A stretch of DNA of 64,000 bases, from positions 868,001 through 932,000 of the forward strand of contig NC_057382.1 in NCBI RefSeq assembly GCF_016906535.1, read 5' to 3'. Shown here piece after piece: positions 17,153-29,909 of this stretch (positions are counted from its first letter, which is position 1; every line of letters begins with the position of its first letter). This DNA is from Rhizoctonia solani (taxonomy: Eukaryota > Basidiomycota > Agaricomycetes > Cantharellales > Ceratobasidiaceae). Under the pieces are notes generated by a model that was not told the DNA's origin, searched no databases, and saw nothing but the letters and a program-made list of their open reading frames with translations. A program made the translations under genes and the position numbers.

Positions 17153-19412
17153 ATGACCGACAATCCTGAGCCCAAGGGCAAAGGCATTAGCTCGCGCTTT
17201 TCGAACATTTTGCGTCGTTCTACTCGCTCTACCTCTGATTTGACTGGCATACACGAACATGATATTGCTTCTGATTACCCGACTGTTAGAAAAGTCATCA
17301 AAAAACCCAAAAACAACGACTCTAATGACTCCATATCTATTTACGCATCCGATGATTCCGACAAAAAACCCAGAAAATAGCCAATGTCCCTAACCGTAAG
17401 CCTGTATACAAAAATCCATTCTCTGCCATCCCTAGCGGAGGCACACAAGAGGCAGTCGCTAGCGCGCTAGCCGAAACTGACCGCATATCGGACTATACCC
17501 TTAGCCCACCCCCCACTGTTCCTCTCGTCGCAAGCCCGCCGAGAAGCTCTGGCGTCGCAAACGCAGGCATCACACTGGTCATCAGCTCCTCACAAGAGTC
17601 AGAACAGGTTAGAGATGCCGGCGCGGCGCTGGCGCAACTCACGGAATATACGTTGGACGATGAACCCTCCTCTAGCCCTCCCAAAATCACATACGTTGAA
17701 GAGAAGGCCGTATCTAGGCCAGGATCAACCACCCCCACCCGAAACCGCACGAGACCCACCGAAAGACAAGTCACCCCCATGGAAGACTGGGTTTTCAGCA
17801 GCCAAGAGCTACACTGGTTTAAACGCCTCGAGGCTGGAGGCTACCCCGACAACGAAGCTCTCGAACGCTGCATCAAGTACTACACCATCACCAACCAAGC
17901 CATCGCCACATCATCGAGAACAGACAACTATATGACGATACCGACGAAGAAAAGAGCAGCACGAACGCATTCATTCAAAAAATCGAAAAACTAGGCAACC
18001 AAATCTCTTCAATCGCCGAAAACGCGCTTTACAACGGCACGGAAGCAGGACCAAGTCGTCCGGAATCACCGATGAAGCAAGACGAAGAGGAAGACACATA
18101 CATGGGCGAACCCGAACCCGGCCCGAACCAACCTAACCCCCTAACCACCGAAATCTGCTGGGGAACCGACGCCAAACCAGGCGAGTGGGGAGGCTACACA
18201 AACCCACCAGCACCAACACACTCAGCCACTACCGATCCCACTCAAGCCATGCTCCAGGCGATTTTAACCAAGATGGGGCAGCTCGACGATATCAAGTCCC
18301 GACTAGACAAACTCGAAGGCAAATCGCCGCAGGTACACACTGCACAAACGAGCACGTCTAGAAACAAACACACAACTAACCCAAGTCCCGCCCCAACCGT
18401 CAACTCCTCACAAACGCGTCCAAGCTTTGCCAATGTCGCGGCAAAGGCGCCAGCCAAAGCCCCGGAGGTCAAAGCCTCTAACATTGCCGCTGCTATCAAG
18501 AGGGATATCGCCAAACCGGCGCCCGCACAGAGCGACGACAAGAATTTTGTTGTTCGTTTCAAAACTCTACCCGTCACCCAACCAAACCCCGAAAGCATAT
18601 TCGTGGCCATGCGAGAATGCCTTGATGCCGCAAACCGCAACCTCGGCAAGGGCAGACTCACAAGAGTCCGGTGGTCACTAAAGGCAAGCCTTCACCTTTC
18701 CTTCTCCAATAATGTCTCCGTCACGGCGATTGAAAACGCCATCCCACTGCTCATGGATCGTCTACGACTCCCTGAGTACGAATTCGGACCTGAGGTCCCT
18801 TGGAGCAGACTAGTCGTCACCAACGTCCCCACCGGGATGGGCGGCTCTCTCCAACGCATGCGCAACCGCGAGGAGCTAACTCAGCTCCTCAACGAAGCCT
18901 TCCCTGACTCCGCCAAATTTGGCTCAGTCAAACTTACCCTCGCACCCGACTGGCTAGCAGACCCCGCGCGATTACAAGCCGAGGGACGCCATGCCTCCAC
19001 CGTTTCGTTCGCATTTGAAGACGCAGGAGGTCTCACCTCGGCCCGTCTAATGAGCTCACCCAACCTGTTCATCTACGGCAGGAAATGCGAAATCAAGAAG
19101 TTTAACCCCAAACCCCTACTGCAAACCTGCACTAAATGCGTTCGCTACGGACACACCGAACGTCAATGCCGAACCAAGAAACCCCGCTGCCACAAATGCG
19201 GACGCAACAACCACTCGACCGACGAACACAACGCAGACAACTGCCCCCGATGCATCCGCGAAGGCAAAGGGAACCCATGCGAGTGCGTTTACTGCACATC
19301 TTGCAGTCTTCACGGACACCGATTCAACACCACCGAATGCCCCAAAATGTCCGAATTCCGCCGCCCTATCACGCAATTAATTGCAAACCGGTCATCGGTC
19401 CGCAATGACTGA
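17153..19412 (+). pseudogene. LINE ORF1 (nucleic-acid-binding protein), frameshifted
   Basis: The start is taken at MTDNPEPKGKG (17153). The frame shifts in the A-run near 17363-17375 and again near 17925. The last 446 codons (18072-19412) are open and include an Ala/Pro-rich stretch. They end in three cysteine-histidine knuckles (CTKCVRYGHTERQC; CHKCGRNNHSTDEH; CTSCSLHGHRFNTTEC). Such proteins coat the LINE RNA. The TGA stop overlaps the ATG of ORF2. Confidence 0.8.
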
Positions 19413-22400
19413 AAGACACATCATCCAACTCAACGTGGCAGGATGCAACCCGCGCATGCATGCCCTGCTAAACGAACCACTGTACGCGCACTTTGACATA
19501 TTATCTTTCAGGACATATGGTGGGGCCGCATCGGCTCCCAGAAAAATACCAACCCCAATCATCATAATATTTATGGCACGGTCAACTCCCAATTATCTAT
19601 GCGTCGTTCCACCCGGCTTCGAAGAAGCACAAGGCCCGAGCGTCGCCATCTATATCCGCAAACCGACACATTCACGCACAATTCTCCAACTGCGTCCCGA
19701 TCCACCGCGATATCCTCGCACTAGACGTCTCTCTCGAAAACCACAAATTCACCATCATCAACACATACGCACACGGAAAAGACGCCTACAAAACAATCCA
19801 ACACCTTACCGAACAAATCATCCCAGCCGAACGCCCACTCATCCTAACAGGAGACTTCAACCTCCACCACCCCGATTGGGCCCTCGATAATTCCAAATGG
19901 AAAAACAGGCACCCCAACCAAACCGAGAGAGAATTTAGGGACTACGCTGAGTACAACAACCTGACCCTAATGAACACCACCTCCTCCCCACACGCATTGC
20001 ACCCAATACCAAATCCAATTCAATCATTGATCTCACCTTTCTTAACCCTAGGGCCGTCGAGGCATGGCCTAACTTCAACTGGGAAGTAGACACGCCCTCG
20101 ACAGGCAGATCGTGCGGATCGGACCATATGGCCATAACATGGTCGATCCAGCCGTCCGATCAAAACCTGCCTGATGAAGACGCGGTCCAAACACCGCACA
20201 GGCAAATCGACCCCAAGCGGGAGGACAAATGGGTGGAAGCTTATGCCAACGCCCTCAAGAAATTCGAACTCCCCGAAGAACCCACTACGGCCGAAGACGC
20301 TGACTTGATCACGGGGGCGATCTTGGAAGCGATGTCAACCGCCACGATGAAAACGATGCCCGACGGCAACAAAAAGAAAGGTAGCGGACCAGTCCGATCC
20401 CCTTGGTGGAACGCCGAATGCTCAGGCGCCCTCAACGACCTTAAACATAACCCCGAAGGACGCACCCAAGACCAACTACGCGCTACCCTACGCGGCGCCA
20501 TTAGACGAGCTTGCCAAAACAACGGTGACCGTATACTATCTGAAATACGTACGTCCAAGGTCTTCGAGTCGCTGAAATGGTTCCAAGGAAAAAGACGATC
20601 CCTACTGCCCCCGATCAAAAACCCCAACGGCGGCAACACAGCCACGCACCCACACCACAAAGCCGAAAACCTAGCCAAACAATTCTTCCCTACTGTCAAT
20701 CCCACATATCCCTACAACCACTTGGGATTAAAGCCATGCCCAAGCGGCCTTTTCAGGAGATATCAGTAGACGAAATTGCTAACGCCATCAAAAACACATC
20801 CAACAAATCATCACCTGGTCTTTGGTTCTAACTACAGGCTGCTAAAGTGGGCTTTCTGGTACGACACATCACTGTTTGCCAGACTCTTCAATCTGTGCCT
20901 TAACATTGGATACCCCCCACTGTGCTGCGAAGCTGTGTCATTGCCCCATACCCAAACCCCGTCGCCAAGACATGTCCCTACCCAAGAACTACAGACCAAT
21001 TGCCCTATTAGAAACCCTGTCTAAGCTCTTGGAGAAAGTCATTACCACCCGACTCACTTTTGAGGCTGGTAAACACACTCTCATCCCTCATAGCCAATTT
21101 GGAGGGAGGGATATCACATCTTGCACCGATGCAGGGATCTGCATGATCCATGACATCAAAACTCACTGGAAGTCAAATCACAGGGTCTCATCACCCCTTG
21201 ACGTCTCTGGATACTTTAACAATGGACCACAGCAGACTTATATACACCTTAGACCGCATGGGATACTCCAACCAGATTTGCAATTGGCTCAAGTCATATC
21301 TCAGCCACAGAACCGCGCAGTTCAGGGTTGACGGGCACCTCTGCCCTCCCATTGCACTTCCCCCTGTGGGTATTCCCCAAGGTTCTCCACTATCCCCCAT
21401 ATTATCCTCCTTATACTCCACCCCCTTGCTTATTGCTGCACAAGACCCACACGCGCAATCCTTTGCATATATTGATGACTTCACTATACTGGCTTGGGGA
21501 AGTCCCATGAGTATAATGTGTCTACTATGAGGCGGATAGCCACACGCGTGTCCAACACAGCTCTCCAACTTGGCCTTGAATTTGAAATTGATAAGTCAGA
21601 CCTTATTCACTTCTATCGCAACTCTAATCACTCTTCCAACCCCAGTCTTCACCTTACCCTGAATGGCAAGAACTCCACCATACTGCCTCAAGGATGTATC
21701 CGTTTGGCTAGGATTCTTCTTAGATAGGAAGCTCTTGTTCAAAGAGCACATCCTGAATTCCGCTAACAAAGCCAAAGCTGTCATAGCCGGACTCAGAATG
21801 CTAGCCAACACACAGCGTGGACTCACCATCAAACACGCACGCATCCTATACATCACCTGCGTCATCCCCATCCTCACATATGGATCCCCTCTGTGGTTTC
21901 TGGGGCGTAGACAGAAGTCGTTGCTTGAACCGCTTAGGAAGGTCCAGAACCAAGGATTGAGATGGCTTCTTGGAGCCTTCAAAACCACTCCCATCCCCTG
22001 TCTTGAACACCTAGCCTCCATCCCACCCCTGCACATCACGTGCAAGAAGCTCATCATGAATTACGCAACCAAGCTCAGAACCATCCCCAAGTTGTCCCAA
22101 GTTGCTAAACGTCTCCCTGAATCATGGGACACGCATACACCCACTCTCAACAGCAACAGGAACAACAAGACCAAGAACTTGGAATCCCCCATCCATTTCA
22201 TTGCATCACATAGCCACCCACACATCGAGTTTGTCACGCCGCACATCAACCACCCATCCAATCCGTCCATTCCATTCCCTGATCAAATCAAAATCAAGGA
22301 CACCACCGACGGCCTTAAACGTGACGAATACCGCGACAAAATCCTATCCGAAATCAGCGTGCTGGAAGAATGTCATGCCAGCGTTCTTGGCTACTCAGAT

Positions 22401-23303
22401 GGGCACGCGGCGGTGTCCAATGGCATTCGGAAAGTCGGCGTCGGCTACGTGATACGTGCCGGAAAAAGGACTTTGTCTTCGTCGTCAATCGGAATTGGAC
22501 CGCGAGCCAACATATACGATGCAGAAATGCTGGGAATTCTATTAGCGTTCATGAAAGCTAAACAAATAGCCGAAAACCAAGGTTACCGCAAAATACGCAT
22601 CTATTGCGACAACCAGTCCGCTGTTAAATCAATCGCCGACCTCTCGCGACATCCGTGCCAGTACGCGTCCAGAATATTCGTCCCCGCCGCCAAGGCATTT
22701 GTGGAGGGACATCCAGAACGATCCATACACATCACATGGACGCCCGGACACAACGGAGTCGAAGGCAACGAAAGAGCGGATCGTTTGGCTAACGAAGGAG
22801 CTAGAGTGGCCCCGACCCCCTTATTCAATCGCACCATCACATGGGCGAAAGAACAGGCAACACGCAAAACCGTACGTTCATGGAAGAAAGCATGGTACGA
22901 GCACTCAGAAACAAGAATAAACTCGAAATACTACATCCCCCGCCCACCCGCGCTCAAATTACATCCCATATTTAACTCAAGCAAATTGGGCAGGGACATC
23001 GAGTGCCGCCTCGTACAATACCTCACCGGGCACGGCCATTATGGCGAGTACCACGCACAATTCCATCACGACGTAGATCCCAGGTGTGCCTGCGGGGAGT
23101 CGGTAGAGACTATCTTTCATTTAACCACCTCCTGTCCCGCTACGGCGGGACACAGGGGGATACTTAGTGAGTTTTCCACCAACATTAACGATCCCACACT
23201 GTTTGGCTCCCTCGCAGGTCTCGAAGCAGTCGCAAAGTTCATTGCCAAGACGGGCATAGGCCGAAGACGAGGAGGCCCGCAGGCAGCCGCTCAAACCATG
23301 TAG
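19405..23303 (+). pseudogene. LINE ORF2 (endonuclease, reverse transcriptase, RNase H), multiply frameshifted
   Basis: Endonuclease signatures are LILTGDFNLHHPDWAL (about 19830) and SDHMAITW (about 20125). The reverse transcriptase follows with LPKNYRPIALLETLSKLLEK (about 20975), PPVGIPQGSPLSP (about 21365) and the FAYIDDFTILAW catalytic box (about 21465). RNase H has GYSDGHAAV, YDAEMLGI, YCDNQSAV and WTPGHNGVEGNERADRLA (22390-22800). The C-terminal zinc motif is CACGESVETIFHL (about 23090). Only the last 546 codons (21663-23303) are uninterrupted. The middle part (about 20800-22300) is visibly CpG-poorer than the flanks. Confidence 0.85.
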
Positions 23304-23577
23304 TATATACGCCCTTAAGGCCGCCACTTCATTCCCGCCCTTACGGCCTCTACCCCGAGTTAGGCCTTAAGCCACCTGTATGTCGCCACGCGACTCTCCC
23401 ATTTGCTCTCTGACCGTGCTACTGTCTCTGTTGTTTCCTCTTTCTCCTGCTGTTTCCCTCCTGTGCTTCCTTCTTCTGCGTTTTGTGTTGTAGCTTTCAC
23501 GGTTCGGTTCTTGTTTTGTGAGCGGTTTGCCTAGTTCGCATGTAGCTCCCGTATTGTTTTATATATGGAAATGTACC

Positions 23578-23596
23578 AAAAAAAAAAAAAAAAAAA
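23578..23596 (+). other. Poly(A) tail of the LINE
   Basis: A run of 19 A residues about 275 bases after the ORF2 stop. It marks the 3' end of the retrotransposed copy. Confidence 0.8.
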
Positions 23597-23607
23597 TGCT
23601 CACGTGA

Positions 23608-24360
23608 TCGTGCTAGCGTGTCGCTCTCTGATTTTCAATTGAGCTCCAACTAGCCGAACGTCCACCGCCTTTGATCCAAATATCTTGGCCATAGTTGCAA
23701 TTGTACATCATCGATAGTCGTTCTCCTGCCAGTGTGAAATAAAATTACGTGTGATTTACAGGCTATCAAGTTGAGCTTGTTTGAATTGGCAAATTTCACC
23801 CGAGCCATCCGGTTGCACAGTAATGGAGTACCTTGAACCAATTTGTGAGTAGTCTTCCCGGAAAAGCCTAATTTATATGATCGACAGGACAATGTTTACA
23901 GAGGCTTAATCATATTTGAGTCGCATTTTTGCCGACATATCATAACAGAAAAGGACTAATCCGGAATCTACCCGCCGGTTCTTGAAGATTACGTGCTCAC
24001 TTCCTTATGGTCATCGGTTGCACCATCCACACGTCGAATTGCACCGTCATGCTATCTTTGCCGGCGCATTGGTGCCTTGGCAAAACGATAATGAATTCTA
24101 CACGCTCTATTTATTTCTCACATTACTTGATAGCTTGGAGTCTCGGTCGTTGGAATCCGATATCTTGATTAGGACTAAGCACACCATTCTCTTCTCGCTA
24201 GACGGATTATGTCGTCAGGCATTACAGGCACGCCGGGTTCTTTGCCCATGGAGCACCACCTCCCATTAAAGCATTCTGGCTCAAGGATAGCTATCTGTTC
24301 GCATTCGTTCCCTCCCTGGCTGTTCCAGTTTGTCGACTGGTCTCCAACGGCCTTCCGACA
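23608..24360. promoter_or_regulatory. Upstream region of the first MFS gene
   Basis: No gene was found. A stretch at about 24010-24065 (containing GAATTGCACCGTC) and a second containing AGCACACCAT near 24178 recur before the second MFS gene at about 27186-27355. The tandem duplication therefore included the promoter. Confidence 0.5.
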
Positions 24361-26600
24361 ATGACGCGAGCCTCAGCTCCCGCTTCCATCTCGGGATCGA
24401 GTTTGGAAGGTAAAAATACTGGGACACTTGATTCAAAGAATCCTTACGATGGAGGAGAGGTTCCTGGAACCATGAGTAGCACGCTCAATCAACAACATAT
24501 CTTCGACGACCCAACGTTGGGAAAGTACTTCGTTCCTATCGCTGAATATGAAGGAATGCATCGGTGCGTCTACTCATTTCCGACCAGACAGTATATGATA
24601 AGCATGTAATTCTCATAGGTTTGACCCCAAAGCAACCTGGACAGAAGCCGAAGAAAGACACTTGGTCCGCAAAGTTGACAAGCTGATCATGGTATGGTGC
24701 TGTGTAATGTTCTTTGCCTTGCAATTGGATCGAGGTGCGTAATAATAGGTTTGGACTTTTGGACTTTTAAAAATGTAAACCTATCTCAGGAAACATCTCC
24801 GCTGCCCTTTCCGATAACTTACTGAAAGATCTTGGACTCAACACAAACGATTATAATAATGGCCAAATGGTAGGCAAACTTTATACAAAGAAAATCCAGT
24901 CCCTTATCACCTTCTACTATCAGATCTTCTACTTATCTTTCATGTGCGCCGAGCTTCCGTCCCAACTGGTATCGAAACGCCTCGGACCGGATGTATGGCT
25001 ACCTATCCAGTTGTCAGTATCCCTCTTTTTATGGGTATATGTCGCATCTGAGATTGTTATAGAGTCTCATGGTCTATCGTAGCCATGTCGCAATGTCGAC
25101 TTAATGGCCGCGGAAGCTTCTTTGCCACCCGATGTTTACTTGGCCTCTTGGAAGGCGGTTTTATTCCAGGTGAGTTGACCGTCACCGGACTTGAAAAATG
25201 TAGTGTTCATTATCGATTTCTGTAGACATGATTTTATTCCTGTCTTATTTCTATAAAGGGAACGAATTGCCTGTTCGCCTTTCGTTCTTTTGGATGGCTC
25301 TCACATTTACCAATATCTCCGGCGCGTTACTCGGGTATGGAATATTGCGAATGCGGTAAGTCCAATCTACTTTTCTGTAGAATCTTATTGCTAAAATTGC
25401 GAACAGCGGCATACACGGTTGGGAAGGCTGGCGTTACCTATTTCTCATTGAAGGTGCCATGACCGCCGCGATCGGTTTATTTTCGTTTTTCTGGCTTCCT
25501 CCTAGCCCTACCCAAACGAAGGGAATTCTTAGAGGTAAAAATGGTTGGTTTACCGATCGGGAGGAAGTTATCATGGTCAATCGTATCCTTCGGTAAGGAC
25601 CAATCTTGCATTCGCGAATTCATACGATTAACATGAGAACAGGGATGACCCCTCAAAGGGAGATATGCATAATCGGCAGGCCTTGCACTTGTCCGACTTT
25701 TGGGCATCGATCAAAGATTACGATAACTGGGGTTTATATCTTATTGGACTTTGCGCATATATTCCACCGTAAGTGATCATATTACTGAAAACATTCAAAT
25801 CCTGAGACTGACTGGTTTCCATTTCTAGTGCCCCGCCGACTGCATATTTGACGCTGACGCTCCGTAACTTGGGGTTCAACACCTTCAATACGAACCTTCT
25901 CACAATACCTTCTAGTGTTTTATTCATGATTAATAATTTCCTCCTGACTCAGGTATGTATCATAAATTCAAACCTGGCCGTGATGGACACTCAAAGCATC
26001 GCAGCTCAGCCGCATTACCAAAGAACGTTCCACCGTTGCTAGCTTTGGAAACGTGTGGCAGTTGCCGCTTCTCATCGCGCTAGCCGTTCTTCCTGACGAG
26101 ACCAATCCTTGGACTCGCTATGCGTTGCTGACTTTGCTGCTTGGTTATCCATATGCCCATCCTATCCTTGTTGGATGGAATAGTCAAAATTCAAATACAG
26201 TCAGGACACGGACGGTAAGTGTTTTCATTTGTTTTCGAGGAACCCCGTACTGACCTCGCTTGAACTACATCTAGGTCTCTGCTGCGTTGTATAACATATT
26301 TGTCCAGGCAGGAAATATCGTTTCCACACATATATACAATGATAACGACAAACCGTTCTATCAGTGGGTTTAATTTCCCCATCCTCGCAAATGGCGTTTG
26401 ACTGCTCTGTCGTACACAGCAAGGGGAACAAAGTCCTAGTGGGCGTAGCCGTATGGAACATCGTTCTGTTTCAACTAGTGAAACTTTATTACATTCAACG
26501 CAATAAATGGAAGGCTGCTCGATGGAACACGATGAGCACAGAGGAGCGGGCACACTATCTGGAGACTACAACTGATAAAGGCAATAAACGGCTAGGTTAG
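24361..26600 (+). CDS. MFS permease, allantoate permease (Dal5/ACS) type
   Basis: A proton-coupled plasma-membrane transporter of the anion:cation symporter branch, which takes up small organic anions such as allantoate, nicotinate or related compounds; the substrate is not predictable here. It starts MTRASAPASISGSS and continues across about ten short introns (first at 24564-24618). The cytosolic N-terminus with FDPKATWTEAEERHLVRKVD leads into TM1 (MVWCCVMFFALQLDRGN), the family signature. Then come LPSQLVSKRLGPD, GLLEGGFIP, RYLFLIEGAMTAAIGLFSFF and, after the central loop, LTLRNLGFNTFNTNLL. It ends with LYYIQRNKWKAARWN and KRLG at 26600. Splice sites fit in frame throughout, so it looks intact. 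A broken paralog follows 0.9 kb downstream. Confidence 0.85.
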
Positions 26601-27523
26601 TAACCGCTTCCAACGTCCAGTTTGGATATATACTTACGATGCCATCACTAGACTTTGTCTTTGTTCACTGAAAATGTTTTATTTTGCATCATGGGGATTC
26701 ATTCATATTTTCGCTTTGCTGAATAACAGATTGCACCTATTAACAAATCTGTAGGATCTTGGTCCGTTAGATTATAGTCGTTGGACTTATTGATTGAAAT
26801 TTCTGGCTGCTTGCGTTGTAAGAGTGCCGCATTTACCCCGCTCGGAGTCAGTGCAGAGGTTACACCTAGGCTAATAGTTCAAGCTATCTCATAAATAGCG
26901 CGGTTAGATGATCTTTAAATGGCATCTAACATATTTTTCCCGAACCTCAGCAAACTTACATGATTAAAACAGCGGGCAGTGTTGGTATAACTCCCACTGA
27001 AGGTGGTCCCCCCCCCTGAGATAAATGCACTTCCCCATATTCCGACGGCATTCTTAGTAAAGTCTCGGCCGACTCGAGAGCAATTATTTTCGCACGAATG
27101 TATCGTGTAACGTAAGTCTGCCCAGATTAGGCTTCTAAAATTCTATATTAGTCTAGATTTCATCCGCCCGCGTTACGCTGCTTGCGCCATCTGCATCTTG
27201 AATTGCACCGTCCGCGCTATCTTTACTAGCATTTCTAGGTTCGAATCAATAAACTTCTTTGAATTGGCACTCCCCGACGACTTTACTTCACCGTAGGTAC
27301 TGGAGTTCTGGCTTCGCAAAGTACCGGTATGAGAAATTCGAGCAGAGCACACCATCTTATGCTCCCCTGCCCAACAATGTCGCCAACTAAAGCAGGCACA
27401 GCGATGTCTATCGAGATAGGCAAAGTTTTATAAAGGTTATAGCTCTGGTGCAACCTTATCGCCGTTGGGCCATTCTTTTCTTCGCCTTTTATCTTCCTCG
27501 CGACCCTAGGTAGCCTTCACAAC
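26601..27523. other. Spacer between the MFS paralogs, includes a duplicated promoter
   Basis: No gene is recognised. The part from about 27180 resembles 24010-24360 upstream of the first MFS gene. Confidence 0.45.
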
Positions 27524-29613
27524 ATGACGCAAAAACCAAGCCCGACTACTGCGTCGAGCTCAATTATAGATGACAAACAGAGAGTTTATAGTCAGCCAAA
27601 CGTACCTCACATAGTTGAAGAAGCACCCGGGGCTATCAGCGATACATTTTGCCGCGAACACGTATTTGATGATCCTAAGTTAGGGAAATACTTTAAGCCG
27701 ATCCCGGAATATGAAGGTAGACATCTGTGAGCTTCCCTATTCTCTTTCTATTGTTTCCGTGTAGTTTATTTTAATGTATTCGAAAGATTTGATCCCAAAG
27801 CGACTTGGACAGAGGCCGAGGAAAGGAGTCTAGTACGAAAAGTAGATAAACGGATCATGATATGGGTCTGTGTTATGTTCTTTGCTTTACAACTTGATCA
27901 AGGTAATGCAAACTTTCTAACATTTTCATTGAAGGGCCTTAACATCTTTTTGGCCTTATAGGCAACATTTCTGCAGCCCTTTCAGATAACCTTTTAAAAG
28001 ATCTTGGGATGATTACTAACGACTTTAACAATGGGCAAATGATAGTTGACTCCTCTCAATCCACTTTTTGTCTCCTATATTCATTGCTCATCATAGATCT
28101 TTCTACTATCATTTATGTGCCGAACTTCCTTCTCAATTAGTCTCCAAGCGACTTGGGCCGGATGTATGGCTTCCAATTCAGTTGTATGCAAACACCTAAC
28201 CTTTTTATCTAACCAACTAATTAGTAACTTTATAGGGTGGCATGGTCGGTCATCGCTATGCTACAATGCACACTAAAAGGCCGTGGTGGATTTTTCGCTA
28301 CCTGTTGCTTGCTCGGACTACTTGAAGGCGGGTTCATCCCAGGCAAGAGAAGCACCACCTATTGTAGCAATATTTCTAATATATTATCTTCTTCACATAG
28401 ATATGGACCTATTCCTATCTTACTTCTGCACTGGAAGTGAACTTCCAGTCCGCCTTTCATTCTTTTGGACCTCTTACACTCTGGCCAATATTTCTGGCGC
28501 CCTGATTGGTTACGGGATCCTACGAATGAGGTGTGCTTCTATCCCATTCCATGTCTGTCCGCCTGCGATTAATTACGCGTGATTAGTGGAATCCATGGAT
28601 GGGAAGGCTGCCGGTACTTGTTCCTGATCGAAGGTGCCATGACGGCCGCAATTGGCATCTTCTCGTTCTTTTGGCTACCTCCTAGCCCTACTCAAACAAA
28701 AGGAATCCCGCGAGGAAAGAACGGATGGTTTACAGAAAAAGAAGAAATTATCATGGTTAATCGTATATTGAGGTGTGTGTGCTTCAATAGCGCCACTCTT
28801 GGCGCTCACCTGTCGATTCAGGGACGATCCTTCCAAAGGAGATATGCACAACCGCCAGGCACCGAGACTATCCGACTTTTGGGCTTCCATAAAAGATTAT
28901 GACAACTGGGGCTTACACTTCATTGGTATAGGCGTATATATTCCTGGGTACGCTTCGCCAGCTCGTATCTTGATGAAAAGGCATTGACTTCAGTTTTAGA
29001 TATCCTCCATCTAATTATCTCACGTTGACACTGCGTAATATCGGTTTCAGCACACTCAATACTAATCTGCTCACTATTCCGGCCAACGTATTATTCATCA
29101 TCATCAACAACCTGCCGCTCGCTCAGGTACGCCCGGACTAACCCCTTACTACCAATAGGTCTGAAACTGATCATGACTGTAGCTCAGTCGCATAACCAAC
29201 GAACACTCACTGGTAGGAAGTATCGGATCGATCTGGCAGCTACCCTTCTTATTGCACTAGTAGTTCTTTATACATCTAACATGTGACAGGTTTCCGCCGC
29301 TCTTTATAATATTTTCGTACAGGCAGGCAGTATAATCGGGACCCGTATTCACAGCGAAGATGACAAACCATACTACTAGTAAGAAAACTGGCTCATATTT
29401 GGGCTCTCGTTACCTATAATCTCATTCTGACTAGCAAGGGAAATAAGGTATTGAACGGGGTTACTGGTTGGAATATTGTCCTGTTCTCCTAGTCAAATTG
29501 TACTACGTCCAACGGAGTAAATGGAAAGCAGCCCGGTGGAATGAGATGACCACCAAAGACAAGGTACACTACCTTGAAACAACATCGGACAAGGGGAACA
29601 AGCGATTGGGTAG
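27524..29613 (+). pseudogene. Second MFS permease copy, 3' part broken
   Basis: It is a paralog of the gene at 24361, with the same intron positions and blocks: FDPKATWTEAEERSLVRKVD, WVCVMFFALQLDQGN, LLKDLGMITNDFNNG, RYLFLIEGAMTAAIGIFSFF. The region after IWQLPF is shortened. About 45 residues present in the first copy (the stretch with DETNPWTRYALLTLLLGYPYAHP) are missing and the frame is lost near 29250. A second frame loss occurs near 29490. One intron uses GC as donor (28341). The protein would lack membrane segments near the C-terminus, so it is very likely nonfunctional. Confidence 0.75.
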
Positions 29614-29909
29614 GGTTTTGGTATGTCCCACCTGGATCGTGTACTGACGACAGAACCTATGAAATAGATTTTACATTTGTTCATTAGGTAATCCTGACTG
29701 TTCCCTCAGTAGACGAACCAAAAAAATACAATATGCGTGTCTTGACTTGAACCAAGCATGGTATATTACACATGACAAGAAAGAGTACCATCCACAATTA
29801 AAAGCGTGCCACAGGAATCGTCACAACGTAAATCTGAAATATATAATGATGTTATCACAACCTCAACGTTAATAGAACCAAGTGTGTCTCGAATAACACA
29901 AGCACAATA

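Larger units (their letters stand above)
17139..23599 (+). mobile_element. Decayed LINE-type (non-LTR) retrotransposon
   Basis: A two-ORF element: ORF1 with CCHC knuckles, ORF2 with APE-type endonuclease, reverse transcriptase, RNase H and a C-terminal zinc motif, then a 3' end with a 19-A run (23578-23596). The order and the RNase H domain fit the Tad1/I-like fungal LINEs. Both ORFs contain several frame changes, so it is inactive. The ends are approximate: TCACGTGA at 17131-17138 and 23600-23607 could be a target duplication, but the motif is common in this region. Confidence 0.85.
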
